From Prolixibacteraceae bacterium UBA1413 (GTDB taxonomy: Bacteria; Bacteroidota; Bacteroidia; Bacteroidales; Prolixibacteraceae), in assembly GCA_002304925.1 (NCBI GenBank), contig DBPT01000025.1:62001-126000 (forward strand): a stretch of 64,000 bases of DNA, in the 5' to 3' direction. The notes beneath the pieces were generated by a model that saw only the letters and a program-made list of their open reading frames with translations, was not told where the DNA came from and made no database searches. Shown here piece by piece: positions 43,672 to 52,140 of the stretch; the first letter of the stretch is position 1; each line of letters starts with the position of its first letter. Both the position numbers and the translations under genes were made by a program.

Positions 43672-43741
43672 AAAGGCTTTCCCTTACTGCCAGATGGTAT
43701 TCGGGTGAAACAGGTTGATTTTCCACCTGTACCTGAAAAAT

Positions 43742-43783
43742 TCACGGAGGACACGATCATACATGGTGTCCTCCGTGATTTTT
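43742..43783 (+). terminator. Terminator of the DUF1573 gene
   Basis: Perfect 13-bp stem TCACGGAGGACAC (43742-43754) with GTGTCCTCCGTGA (43766-43778), followed by five T. Confidence 0.88.
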
Positions 43784-43867
43784 CATTGTGCTGTTGGGGT
43801 TGATTTTCATCACATCGGTTGATACAATCCAAAATTGTATTTTACCTTTATATTCGGAAAACAGATC

Positions 43868-44977
43868 ATGAAATACGATTCACACCATATTGAAAATCAT
43901 CCTGATTTCAAAGGATTAAAGGTAAATGAAGGGATTGACCAGCCTCCTGCGGTGAATGAGGAGTCTGTCAGGCGGTTCCTACAGAAGCGGAAAAAACTGA
44001 TGTCGGCCGAAGAATTCACCGACGCCATTCTGAATGGTGATATTCCCGTGCTGAGTAAGGCGGTCACTTTGGTGGAGAGTTCGAGGCCGGAACATCAGGA
44101 GATTGCCAGGGAGATCATCCGCAGGTGCCTTCCATACAGCGGGAATTCCGTCAGGGTCGGGATTACCGGTGTTCCGGGAGCTGGCAAGAGCACGTTTATC
44201 GAAGCCCTGGGAAAGATGATTACCGGCGAAGGGCGTAAACTTGCCGTTCTGGCGGTTGATCCCAGCAGTGAGCGTTCTAAGGGCAGCATACTGGGCGACA
44301 AAACCAGGATGGAGGAACTGGCAGGAGATCCGAATGCCTACATCAGGCCAAGTCCTTCGGCGGGTTCCCTGGGAGGAGTCGCCCGCAAAACCCGGGAAAC
44401 GGTTATTTTATGCGAAGCTGCGGGATTTGACACCATTTTCATTGAGACCGTCGGGGTGGGGCAGAGTGAAACGGCTGTTCATTCCATGACCGATTTTTTC
44501 CTCCTGCTGATGATTGCGGGGGCAGGTGACGAGTTGCAGGGTATCAAGCGGGGGATCATGGAAATGGCCGATTTGGTGGCCATTAACAAAGCCGATGGCA
44601 ACAACCTGGAAAAAGCGAACCTGGCAAAGATACAGTACAAGAATGCGCTTCACCTTTTTCCACCCAGGGAATCGGGGTGGGAGCCCCTGGTCATGATTTG
44701 TTCCGCAATGGAAAAGAGCGGTATCCGGGAAATCTGGCAATCGGTCCTGAATCACCGTCAGAAGATTCAAGCCAACGGCTGGTTTCAGCAAAACCGCAAT
44801 ATCCAGGCCCGCTATTGGATGTTTGAAACCATCAATGAGCAACTGAAAGCCGGATTTTATAACAATCCTCGGATGAAAGACAGGATCATGGAGATGGAAA
44901 ACAAGGTTCTCAACATGGAGATCACTTCTTTTGAGGCCGCGCGCCTCTTACTCGACATCGCTTCGGGAAAGGCTTAA
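43868..44977 (+). CDS. meaB: Methylmalonyl-CoA mutase-associated GTPase MeaB
   Basis: 369 residues from ATG 43868 (MKYDSHHIENHPDF); the longer frame from 43835 lacks support. Walker A GVPGAGKST (near residue 103), switch region DPSSERSKGSILGDKTRM, SPSAGSLGGVARKT, Walker B IFIETVGVGQSE and the base-recognition NKADG are all present. MeaB loads and protects the B12-dependent methylmalonyl-CoA mutase. The mutase subunits are not adjacent here. With sucCD at 58-60 kb it points to a succinate/propionate metabolism through methylmalonyl-CoA. Confidence 0.93.
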   Translation: MKYDSHHIENHPDFKGLKVNEGIDQPPAVNEESVRRFLQKRKKLMSAEEFTDAILNGDIPVLSKAVTLVESSRPEHQEIAREIIRRCLPYSGNSVRVGITGVPGAGKSTFIEALGKMITGEGRKLAVLAVDPSSERSKGSILGDKTRMEELAGDPNAYIRPSPSAGSLGGVARKTRETVILCEAAGFDTIFIETVGVGQSETAVHSMTDFFLLLMIAGAGDELQGIKRGIMEMADLVAINKADGNNLEKANLAKIQYKNALHLFPPRESGWEPLVMICSAMEKSGIREIWQSVLNHRQKIQANGWFQQNRNIQARYWMFETINEQLKAGFYNNPRMKDRIMEMENKVLNMEITSFEAARLLLDIASGKA

Positions 44978-45077
44978 AGGCAGTATCCCTCCCGGAAACG
45001 GGTTCCTCGTCTGCTCTGTGGCGACGCATTTCCAAAAGTGACACAGGTTGATTTTACAGATTTTTCAGCGCTGTCAA

Positions 45078-45107
45078 TTGCAGGATTCAAAATAGCCCTT
45101 ATATTTG
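45078..45107 (+). promoter_or_regulatory. Promoter of tRNA-Val
   Basis: TTG (45078-45080), 19 bases, TATATTTG (45100-45107), then 19 bases to the tRNA 5' end. Confidence 0.75.
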
Positions 45108-45126
45108 CAACTCCAAAAATGGATTG

Positions 45127-45201
45127 GGGAGCTTAGCTCAGTTGGTTCAGAGCACCTGCCTTACAAGCAGGGGGTCACTGGTTCAAATCCAGTAGTTCCC
45201 A
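45127..45201 (+). tRNA. tRNA-Val (anticodon TAC)
   Basis: 75-base cloverleaf: acceptor GGGAGCT/AGTTCCC, D arm AGCTCAGTTGGTTCAGAGC, anticodon stem CTGC/GCAG with loop CTTACAA, T arm ACTGG-TTCAAAT-CCAGT, discriminator A. CCA is not fully encoded. Confidence 0.95.
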
Positions 45202-45223
45202 CAGCTTTAAAGAACAAGATATC

Positions 45224-45261
45224 AAGGAGTTACTACTAAAAGCGTGGTAACTCCTTTTTTT
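45224..45261 (+). terminator. Terminator of tRNA-Val
   Basis: 13-bp stem AAGGAGTTACTAC (45224-45236) with GTGGTAACTCCTT (45244-45256), one G-T pair, followed by a run of T to 45261. Confidence 0.88.
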
Positions 45262-45345
45262 GTCCGCTGGTTTCTTGCAAGGTATTGGTCAGGATAGATG
45301 CATTTGTGCGACCATTTGTTTGAAACTAACTCCCATAACACCCTG

Positions 45346-46881
45346 TTAAGGCTGCTTTTGTTTCAGAAGTTTGTTGGCCCAGGGGATAAAGTGTTTAAAA
45401 TTCGGAGCATCGGTATGGCCGCCGTCGTGTTGCCGCCAGGCCAGTTCGCCATCGAGCATTCCGGTATTCACGGGGGGCATTTTTTCAGTCATATAATTGT
45501 TTGAAATGCCCAGATCCCTGGCTCCCAGGAGTTTGTACACGGTTCCGGCGGCCACGGCGGCCATCCAGCTGCCCTTCTGGTCAAGCCATTTGGCATCTCC
45601 TTTTTCCGGAATGCCATAGCTGACGAATGCCAGCCGCGGGGCACAGAGCGCCAGCAGTTGGTGGGAATCTACGGGCAGGTCGCATCCGGTTTTTCTCCCG
45701 AAAGTGGCTTTTTCAGCGCCGTATTTCATATAGTTGCCGGCCATCCAGTAATATTCGCCGCCGGTAAGGCTTTCAACTGCCTCTCCGAAATTACGCCGGT
45801 GAAGGGTGAGGCCTCCCTTTCCCGAGGAACCGATCAATCCCATGGCAAAGCGGGGTTCAAAAGCCAGCGTTACCAGGGCTGCCTTGCCGTACCGGGAAAC
45901 GCCTTCTATTCCCACCCTGGTGGCGTCGACCAGGGTATCAGTCTCCAGATAATCCAGTCCGCGCGCTGCTCCCCAGGCCCAGGCACGAAGGGCTCCCCAG
46001 TCATCGGGTTTGCGGGGTTGCCCCTTGTTAACCAGCCCGATGATTCCCCGGGTTATCCCGGTGCCATTGTCAGCTTGGATGGAATTGGGGTCTATGGTGG
46101 CATATCCCCATCCTGCAGCCAGCAATTGCTCAGTGGGGGAGGGCTCCCCCTGACCCCGGGGCGCGAACGGATTCGCCATGGATGCCCGGGTGATGGGCGT
46201 ATAAGCTGGATAACGGTCTAAGATCTCCTTTATGGCCGGATCATGGGCGATCATCATCGCCCTGAAAGCGTCATTCAGCTTCTCCAAATCTTCGGAAGAA
46301 GGCTGGGCTGGTGCCGGAAAGGAGGGCCTTCCAAACATCATCAGCACAGGGACCGGTCCTTTGGCATTGGCAGGAACCACCAGCATCATGCTGATCTCCA
46401 CGTCGATCAGCGGATATGCACTGTTGTCGACACGCCCCACCAACTGTTTGGCAATCACAGGAGTCCACCCGACAAACTCGCGGTCGGTGATTTTTACCGT
46501 CCAGGTTACTTCGGGTATCCTGTCAGGAAGCCGTCCGTAAACTTCCCTTTCAAAATCTTCCAGAATCTCGGGCCTCCGCTCTTTCCACCAAATCTCCGGC
46601 GTTGTAACCTTCTTCCCTTTCTTTGTTTTGAGCAGATCGGGAAGCTCCGGACAGGGATTTGCCACTGTTTCGTCGTAATTGGCATGGTCGGGGTCCGATT
46701 CATTGCCGCTGGGTCCCGGCCGCAGTTCGGTGATGCCTAATTGTTTCATCATATCCTCATGATCCTGCGCTGCTGTGAAGGTGACCAGCGGGGGAATGTC
46801 ACCGGCTCCTGATTTCTTTTCCTGTGCTTTTCCCCCTAAAACAAGGAGAGCTGTCAAAATTACGAGCAATATCCGTTTCAT
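45346..46881 (-). CDS. Secreted CE15 glucuronoyl-esterase-like protein
   Basis: 511 residues. Signal peptide MKRILLVILTALLVLGGKAQ. Alpha/beta hydrolase with the nucleophile motif GVSRYGKAAL (near residue 318), then GGLTLHRRNFGEAVESL and YYWMAGNYMKYG, DLPVDSHQLLALCAPR, and the catalytic His in RQHDGGHTDAPNF near the C-terminus. These are CE15 signatures; known members cut ester bonds between lignin and 4-O-methyl-glucuronic acid of xylan. The Glu found after the sixth strand in some members appears replaced here (GSSGKGG), leaving the Asp of PVDSH as the probable acid. Periplasmic or outer-surface. Not in a visible xylan gene cluster. Confidence 0.83.
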   Translation of the reverse strand: MKRILLVILTALLVLGGKAQEKKSGAGDIPPLVTFTAAQDHEDMMKQLGITELRPGPSGNESDPDHANYDETVANPCPELPDLLKTKKGKKVTTPEIWWKERRPEILEDFEREVYGRLPDRIPEVTWTVKITDREFVGWTPVIAKQLVGRVDNSAYPLIDVEISMMLVVPANAKGPVPVLMMFGRPSFPAPAQPSSEDLEKLNDAFRAMMIAHDPAIKEILDRYPAYTPITRASMANPFAPRGQGEPSPTEQLLAAGWGYATIDPNSIQADNGTGITRGIIGLVNKGQPRKPDDWGALRAWAWGAARGLDYLETDTLVDATRVGIEGVSRYGKAALVTLAFEPRFAMGLIGSSGKGGLTLHRRNFGEAVESLTGGEYYWMAGNYMKYGAEKATFGRKTGCDLPVDSHQLLALCAPRLAFVSYGIPEKGDAKWLDQKGSWMAAVAAGTVYKLLGARDLGISNNYMTEKMPPVNTGMLDGELAWRQHDGGHTDAPNFKHFIPWANKLLKQKQP

Positions 46882-46999
46882 ATGTTTACTATGTTAGGTA
46901 ATCATTCATCAATCCGGTTTGTGCGGTGATTAACAAAATTAATGCTTTTCTTGTGAAACCTTATGTTTCTCAAACAAATGATGTATTTCCCCGCACCGG

Positions 47000-48298
47000 T
47001 CACAGCACTTCCGCCACCACGAAGTTGCTTCCGCCGACAAAAATAAGGTCGTCGCTGCCGGCAGCTTCCCTGGCAGCCCTGAAAGCATCCGCGACTTTCG
47101 GATAGACGTCTCCCTCCAGCCCGAAGGAGGATGCCTTCTCTTTCAGAATTGCAGCATCGAGGGCCCGGGGAATGTCAGCCCGGGTAAAATAATAGCAGGC
47201 ATCTCCGGGGAGAAGGTCCAGAATGGAGGAGGCATCCTTGTCGGAAACAATGCCTAGAACAACATGGAGCTGCCGGCAGGGTGTCTGCCGCAACTGTTGA
47301 ATTACCTGCCTGATCCCCTCCTCGTTGTGGGCAGTATCGAAAATTACCATGGGATGATGCCCGGCCACCTGCCACCGGCCTTGTAGTCCGGTGAGTTGCA
47401 TGACATTTTCCAATCCCCGGTAAACATCACGGTCAGCGATTTTCCATCCCTTTTCACGCAGAAGATCAACGGTTTTCAAAACAGCCGGAATGTTAAAACG
47501 CTGGTAAATCCCGGCGAGATCGGTGCGTAAACCGGGATAACGCATATTCCCCCGGTGGCGGAAATTGAAAACCTGTTTTCCGGAAGTATCCATCATGCTA
47601 TATTCCGCGGTAAACTCCTCTCCTGCGAAAGAGAGGTCCGCGTTGCATTCTTTTGCCCGTTTCAGAAAAACGGATTCCGTTTCCGGTTGACGCTGGCTGA
47701 TCACCACCGGAATTCCGGGTTTGATGATTCCTGCCTTTTCGGCAGCAATTTCTTCAAGGGAATTCCCGAGCAGCGTGGTGTGGTCAAAGCTGATGTTGGT
47801 GATAATGCTAACCCCGGGGGTAATGATGTTGGTGGAATCCAGCCTTCCGCCCAGCCCCACCTCCACGACGGCAACATCGACCTTTCTCCTGAAGAAATAG
47901 TCAAAGGCCAGGGCTGCCGTCAATTCGAAAAAGGAGGGTGCTATGCCGGCAGTTTCATTCCTTTTCTGAAAGAGCTTCACCTGCCTGATCACTTCTGATC
48001 TGGAGATCATCTTCCCGTTGATCCGGATCCTTTCCCTGAAATCGACCAGATGAGGAGATGTGTAAAGGCCGGTCCTGTACCCTGCCGACTGCAGTACGGC
48101 GGCAAGCATGTGCGATACCGATCCCTTGCCGTTGGTGCCGCCCACATGAAGGGTGGAGAAATTTTTGTGGGGATGACCGTACATCTCATCCAGAAGAAGC
48201 GTATTCCCGAGCGAATGTTTATAAGCCGCCGGTCCGGTACGCTGAAACATGGGCAACCGGTTGTACAAATAGTCCAGGGTGGCCTGATATTGCTCCAT
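47000..48298 (-). CDS. folC: Folylpolyglutamate/dihydrofolate synthase
   Basis: 432 residues, Mur-ligase-type fold. P-loop VGGTNGKGSVSHMLA (near residue 50), LYTSPHLVDFRERIRING, VEVGLGGRLDSTN, NISFDHTTLLGN and the C-terminal VIFDTAHNEEGIRQ are conserved FolC elements. It adds glutamate to dihydropteroate and folates in the cytoplasm. The neighbouring PIN-PhoH gene diverges from it with about 100 bases between the starts. Single-gene unit. Confidence 0.94.
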   Translation of the reverse strand: MEQYQATLDYLYNRLPMFQRTGPAAYKHSLGNTLLLDEMYGHPHKNFSTLHVGGTNGKGSVSHMLAAVLQSAGYRTGLYTSPHLVDFRERIRINGKMISRSEVIRQVKLFQKRNETAGIAPSFFELTAALAFDYFFRRKVDVAVVEVGLGGRLDSTNIITPGVSIITNISFDHTTLLGNSLEEIAAEKAGIIKPGIPVVISQRQPETESVFLKRAKECNADLSFAGEEFTAEYSMMDTSGKQVFNFRHRGNMRYPGLRTDLAGIYQRFNIPAVLKTVDLLREKGWKIADRDVYRGLENVMQLTGLQGRWQVAGHHPMVIFDTAHNEEGIRQVIQQLRQTPCRQLHVVLGIVSDKDASSILDLLPGDACYYFTRADIPRALDAAILKEKASSFGLEGDVYPKVADAFRAAREAAGSDDLIFVGGSNFVVAEVL

Positions 48299-48399
48299 TC
48301 TGAAAACTTATTAACCGGTGCAAGTTTATTAAATAATGAGAAACAGGGAAAAATATGCGGCTTAAATATTTATTTTTACCAAAATCAAAATTCAGGGAG

Positions 48400-49734
48400 A
48401 TGCCGCGTAAGAAGATTGTTAGTAAAATTTTTGTTCTGGATACCAATGTGATTCTCCATGATCATACGTGTATCTATCAGTTTGAGGAGAATGACATTGT
48501 TCTTCCCATTGTTGTGTTGGAAGAACTTGACAAATTCAAAAGGGGGAATGACCTGATCAATTATCAGGCCCGTGAATTTGCGAGGTTGCTGGATGAGATT
48601 GTAGGGGATGAACTTTTCAACGGCGGGAAACCATTGGGTCCCAATTTGGGAAAACTCCGGATTGAGACGGGAAAACCCTATTCTGAAGAACTCAAAAATT
48701 CCTTTCGTGAGGATATTCCCGATCACCAGATCCTGGCCATTGCGGAATATACTGCCAAACAACATCCTGGCCGGAAAACGATTCTGGTGAGCAAAGACAT
48801 CAACCTGCGGATGAAAGCAAAATCGCTCGGCATTCAGGCGGAGGATTACAAGTCGGGCCAGGTGCGCGATATCAATGTTCTGGAGAAGAATGTGGTTGTA
48901 TTTGATAATTTCAGCAATGAGCTTATCGATAAATTGTACCACGACGGTTATTTCAACGCTTCGGAAGCCGAATGGAAATATAAGGCCGAAGCCAACGAAT
49001 GTTTCATCCTGAAGGGGGGGAATTCGAGTGTGCTGGCGCGGTATGATGCTTCTGACAAGATGATCAGGCGGCTGGAAAAAAAGACGGTTTACGGGATCAA
49101 ACCCCGGAATGCGGAACAGACTTTCAGCATTGATGTTCTGATGGATCCCGAGATTAAGCTGGTTGCGCTCACCGGCAAGGCGGGAACGGGGAAAACCCTG
49201 CTTGCCCTGGCGGCGGCCCTGGAGCAGCACAAACAGTTTGAACAGGTTTTGCTTGCACGCCCAATCGTCGCTTTGAGCAACCGTGACCTGGGATTTCTCC
49301 CCGGAGACGCCATGGAAAAGATCAACCCTTACATGCAGCCGCTGTATGATAACCTGGGAGTCATCAAACATGTTTTCAACCCCAGAAGCACGGAATACCA
49401 GAAAATAGAAGAGTTGCAGAAAGAGGACCGGTTGGTGATCACCCCCCTGGCTTACATCAGGGGACGAAGCCTATCAAACGTCTATTTCATCATCGACGAG
49501 GCGCAGAACCTCACCCCTCATGAAGTCAAAACCATCATTACCCGTGCCGGAGAAGGAACCAAAATGGTGTTCACCGGTGACCTTCAGCAAATCGATTCCC
49601 CGTACCTTGACATCAGGTCGAACGGACTCTCCTACCTCACTGAAAGGATGAAGGGACAAGAGATTTTCGCACATATCAACCTGCTGAAAGGGGAGCGCAG
49701 CTTTCTGGCCGAACTGGCCAGCAACCTTCTCTGA
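48400..49734 (+). CDS. PIN-PhoH protein (PhoH2 type)
   Basis: 444 residues from ATG 48400 (MPRKKIVSKIFVLDTNVILHD). N-terminal PIN nuclease domain with acidic residues in LDTNVIL, LEELDKFK and VSKDINLRMKAKSLG; C-terminal PhoH ATPase with Walker A TGKAGTGKTLLAL (near residue 262), ARPIVALSNRDLGFLPGD and Walker B FIIDEAQNLTPHEVKTI. Such fusions are sequence-dependent RNA helicase-nucleases linked to RNA turnover. The upstream 15 codons of the open frame are AT-rich leader and are left out. Followed 14 bases later by mtaB. Confidence 0.92.
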   Translation: MPRKKIVSKIFVLDTNVILHDHTCIYQFEENDIVLPIVVLEELDKFKRGNDLINYQAREFARLLDEIVGDELFNGGKPLGPNLGKLRIETGKPYSEELKNSFREDIPDHQILAIAEYTAKQHPGRKTILVSKDINLRMKAKSLGIQAEDYKSGQVRDINVLEKNVVVFDNFSNELIDKLYHDGYFNASEAEWKYKAEANECFILKGGNSSVLARYDASDKMIRRLEKKTVYGIKPRNAEQTFSIDVLMDPEIKLVALTGKAGTGKTLLALAAALEQHKQFEQVLLARPIVALSNRDLGFLPGDAMEKINPYMQPLYDNLGVIKHVFNPRSTEYQKIEELQKEDRLVITPLAYIRGRSLSNVYFIIDEAQNLTPHEVKTIITRAGEGTKMVFTGDLQQIDSPYLDIRSNGLSYLTERMKGQEIFAHINLLKGERSFLAELASNLL

Positions 49735-49748
49735 CAGGATGAACCGGG

Positions 49749-51053
49749 ATGGATTACACAGGTAAAAAGGCTGCATTTCAAACGCTGGGCTGCAAACTCA
49801 ATTTTTCTGAAACTTCATCCATTGCGGCTTCTCTGACGGAGGCCGGTTTTACGCGTGTGGGCTTTGAAGAGAAGGCCGACTTGTATGTGATCAACACCTG
49901 TTCGGTTACCAATGCCGGTGAAAAAAGCAGCCGAAATGCCATCCGCCGGGCTTTACGCCTGAATCCTGAAGCCTTCGTCGTGGTCATCGGATGCTATGCC
50001 CAACTCTCTGCATCGGAAATCAGTCACATCGAAGGTGTCGACCTGATCCTGGGTTCGCAGGAGAAATTCCGGATTCATTCCTGGCTGGGAAGGATGGAAA
50101 AGAAAGCCATCCCTGAAATCCATACCACCCGGCTTCCTGGAATCAGAGAGTATTATCCCGCCTTCAGCCGGGGGGACCGTACCCGCAGTTTTCTGAAAAT
50201 CCAGGATGGCTGCGACTATTTCTGCACGTTCTGCACCATCCCGTATGCCCGCGGGCGCAGCCGTAATGGCACTGTACGGTCGGTAACGGAAGAAGCCCTC
50301 AAAGCGGTAGATTGCGGGTTTAAGGAGATCGTCCTCACCGGAGTCAATATCGGAGATTTCGGCAGATCCACCGGAGAAAATTTCACGGACTTGCTGGGTG
50401 CCCTGGAAAAAGTACCGGGTTTGCACCGGCTCAGGATGGGATCGGTAGAGCCCAACCTCCTTACCGACGAAATCATCGCCATGACCGCTGCCTCCCGGGT
50501 CATCATGCCTCATTTCCACATGCCCCTTCAGGCAGGATCCGATTCCGTACTCAAACTCATGCGCCGGAAATATAACACGGAACTGTTCGCATCGCGCGTG
50601 GCCAAAATCAGGGAGATGCTCCCCGCGGCATTTGTCGGGGTAGATGTTATCGCAGGCACTAACGGCGAATCACCCGAATTCTTCAGGGAATCCTATGATT
50701 TTCTGAACCGGCTGGAAATATCGCAGTTACATGCATTTCCCTATTCCGAAAGAAGCGGTACAAAAGCCCTGGAAATTCCGGGGAAAGTGCCCGTTTCAGA
50801 AAGAAAAACCAGAACTCAGCAATATATCAACCTGTCGGAGAAGAAATTACATTCTTTTTATGAAAAGAACCTGGGATCCACAGAATATGTGCTGTTTGAA
50901 GAAAAAAACAACAGGGGTTACCTGTCAGGCTTTACCGGAAATTACATCCGGACGGAGGTGCCCTTCCGGCCCGGCATGATCAATGAACTGGAAGAAGTGA
51001 GGCTGACGGGTTTTTCCCCTGACGGAAACATGCTGGGGGAGTGGACGCACTAA
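49749..51053 (+). CDS. mtaB: tRNA t6A37 methylthiotransferase
   Basis: 434 residues. N-terminal UPF0004 domain with cysteines in TLGCKLN, NTCSVTN and VIGCYAQ that bind the auxiliary cluster; radical SAM motif CDYFCTFCTIPYARGRSR (near residue 155); GVNIGDFG and MPHFHMPLQAGSDSVLKLMRRKY; C-terminal TRAM domain. It methylthiolates the t6A base at tRNA position 37. The NTC and PYARGR forms fit MtaB rather than MiaB or RimO. The stop codon is followed directly by a hexamer repeat. Confidence 0.93.
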   Translation: MDYTGKKAAFQTLGCKLNFSETSSIAASLTEAGFTRVGFEEKADLYVINTCSVTNAGEKSSRNAIRRALRLNPEAFVVVIGCYAQLSASEISHIEGVDLILGSQEKFRIHSWLGRMEKKAIPEIHTTRLPGIREYYPAFSRGDRTRSFLKIQDGCDYFCTFCTIPYARGRSRNGTVRSVTEEALKAVDCGFKEIVLTGVNIGDFGRSTGENFTDLLGALEKVPGLHRLRMGSVEPNLLTDEIIAMTAASRVIMPHFHMPLQAGSDSVLKLMRRKYNTELFASRVAKIREMLPAAFVGVDVIAGTNGESPEFFRESYDFLNRLEISQLHAFPYSERSGTKALEIPGKVPVSERKTRTQQYINLSEKKLHSFYEKNLGSTEYVLFEEKNNRGYLSGFTGNYIRTEVPFRPGMINELEEVRLTGFSPDGNMLGEWTH

Positions 51054-51054
51054 A

Positions 51055-51096
51055 TTGAGGTTAAGGTTAAGATTAAGATTAAGATTAAGATTAACA
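51055..51096 (+). repeat. TTAAGR hexamer repeat between mtaB and the next gene
   Basis: Seven consecutive hexamers (TTGAGG, TTAAGG, four TTAAGA, TTAACA) starting one base after the mtaB stop codon and ending nine bases before the next ATG. In one frame they would encode alternating Arg-Leu, which should not be taken as part of the protein. Confidence 0.9.
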
Positions 51097-51105
51097 AATT
51101 ATACT

Positions 51106-51909
51106 ATGGATTATCAGGAAATTTGCAATCGGATGATTGAAGTTGCCCGGGAAGCGGGAAATTTCATACGAAACGAGCGTAAAACGCTAACCTTAAGTGA
51201 CGTGGAAACCAAGAGTCCCGCGAGTTTTGTGACCTATGTAGACAAAACTTCGGAGCGGATGATCGTGGAGGCGCTGCACCGCCTCATCCCCTCGGCGGGT
51301 TTTGTCACGGAAGAGGGAACCGCCGGTGAGCACGGCGAAAACCTGATGTGGATAATCGATCCCCTCGACGGTACCACCAATTATATCCATGGCATCTATC
51401 CCTGTTCGGTAAGCATCGGAATGTCGGAAGGGGGGACGATGGTGGCAGGGGTGGTTTATGAACTGGGGCAGGATGAGATGTTCTACGCCACTTCAGGGGG
51501 CGGGGCTTTCCTGAACGGGAAAGCCATCCGGGTTGCCCAATCACGCCATTCCGTAGATACCCTGATTGGGACCGGTTTCCCTTATTATGATTTTGAGCGT
51601 ATTGATCACTATATAGGAGCGTTGAAGGAGTTGATGAGGACTACCAGAGGGTTACGACGGATGGGGTCGGCGGCCGTTGATCTGTGCTACGTGGCTTCCG
51701 GCAGGTTTGACGCCTTTTTTGAGCACGCCTTGCATGCCTGGGATGTGGCTGCCGGAGCCCTGATCCTCCGGGAAGCGGGGGGAAAAGTCACCGACTTCAA
51801 CGGCGGAAGCAATTGGCTCTTCGGGGGAGAAATCATCGGCGCCAGTGAAAACTACTTTCCGGAGTTTTACGGGATTGTTAACCGCTATTTAGGGAAGAGG
51901 CTCCCCTGA
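51106..51909 (+). CDS. suhB: Inositol monophosphatase family protein
   Basis: 267 residues from ATG 51106 (MDYQEICNRMIEVA). Metal-binding residues are in VTYVDKTSE, FVTEEGT, WIIDPLDGTTNY (the DPxDGT motif near residue 83) and HAWDVAAGALILREAGG. This is a full-length Mg-dependent phosphatase of the IMPase/SuhB family, cytoplasmic, acting on inositol phosphates or other small sugar phosphates; the natural substrate is uncertain. An upstream frame of Arg-Leu repeats comes from the hexamer array and is rejected as coding. Confidence 0.9.
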   Translation: MDYQEICNRMIEVAREAGNFIRNERKTLTLSDVETKSPASFVTYVDKTSERMIVEALHRLIPSAGFVTEEGTAGEHGENLMWIIDPLDGTTNYIHGIYPCSVSIGMSEGGTMVAGVVYELGQDEMFYATSGGGAFLNGKAIRVAQSRHSVDTLIGTGFPYYDFERIDHYIGALKELMRTTRGLRRMGSAAVDLCYVASGRFDAFFEHALHAWDVAAGALILREAGGKVTDFNGGSNWLFGGEIIGASENYFPEFYGIVNRYLGKRLP

Positions 51910-52078
51910 AAAATAATTCCGGAAGAGTTCCTTCCGGTTCCCGGGAGGAAGAAATCCCGGAATTGAGCTTCCTGAGGTTATTCTTCCTTTTTATGGCACA
52001 CCCTGGAGGCACTTCATGGGACTTTCCGGGGAACATCCGGTACTTGATGAAGAAAAGGCGTTATGTTCCGAAATTAAA
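51910..52078. other. Spacer with possible stem-loop
   Basis: AATTCCGG near 51916 can pair with CCGGAATT near 51957, and the sequence between holds further GGAAG/CTTCC complements. It may be the terminator of the upstream gene. No coding signal. Confidence 0.3.
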
Positions 52079-52086
52079 TACCTTTG
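52079..52086 (+). promoter_or_regulatory. -7 promoter box of lpdA
   Basis: TACCTTTG, 54 bases before the lpdA ATG. Confidence 0.45.
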
Positions 52087-52140
52087 TTAAAACCTTTTCA
52101 GAATAGGGATGTTTATTGAAAAAATCAAAACAACGGAAAT

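Noticed and set aside
51055..51105. Arg-Leu repeat extension at the N-terminus of the inositol monophosphatase family protein
   Set aside because: It is the translation of a hexamer repeat; the family starts at the ATG at 51106.
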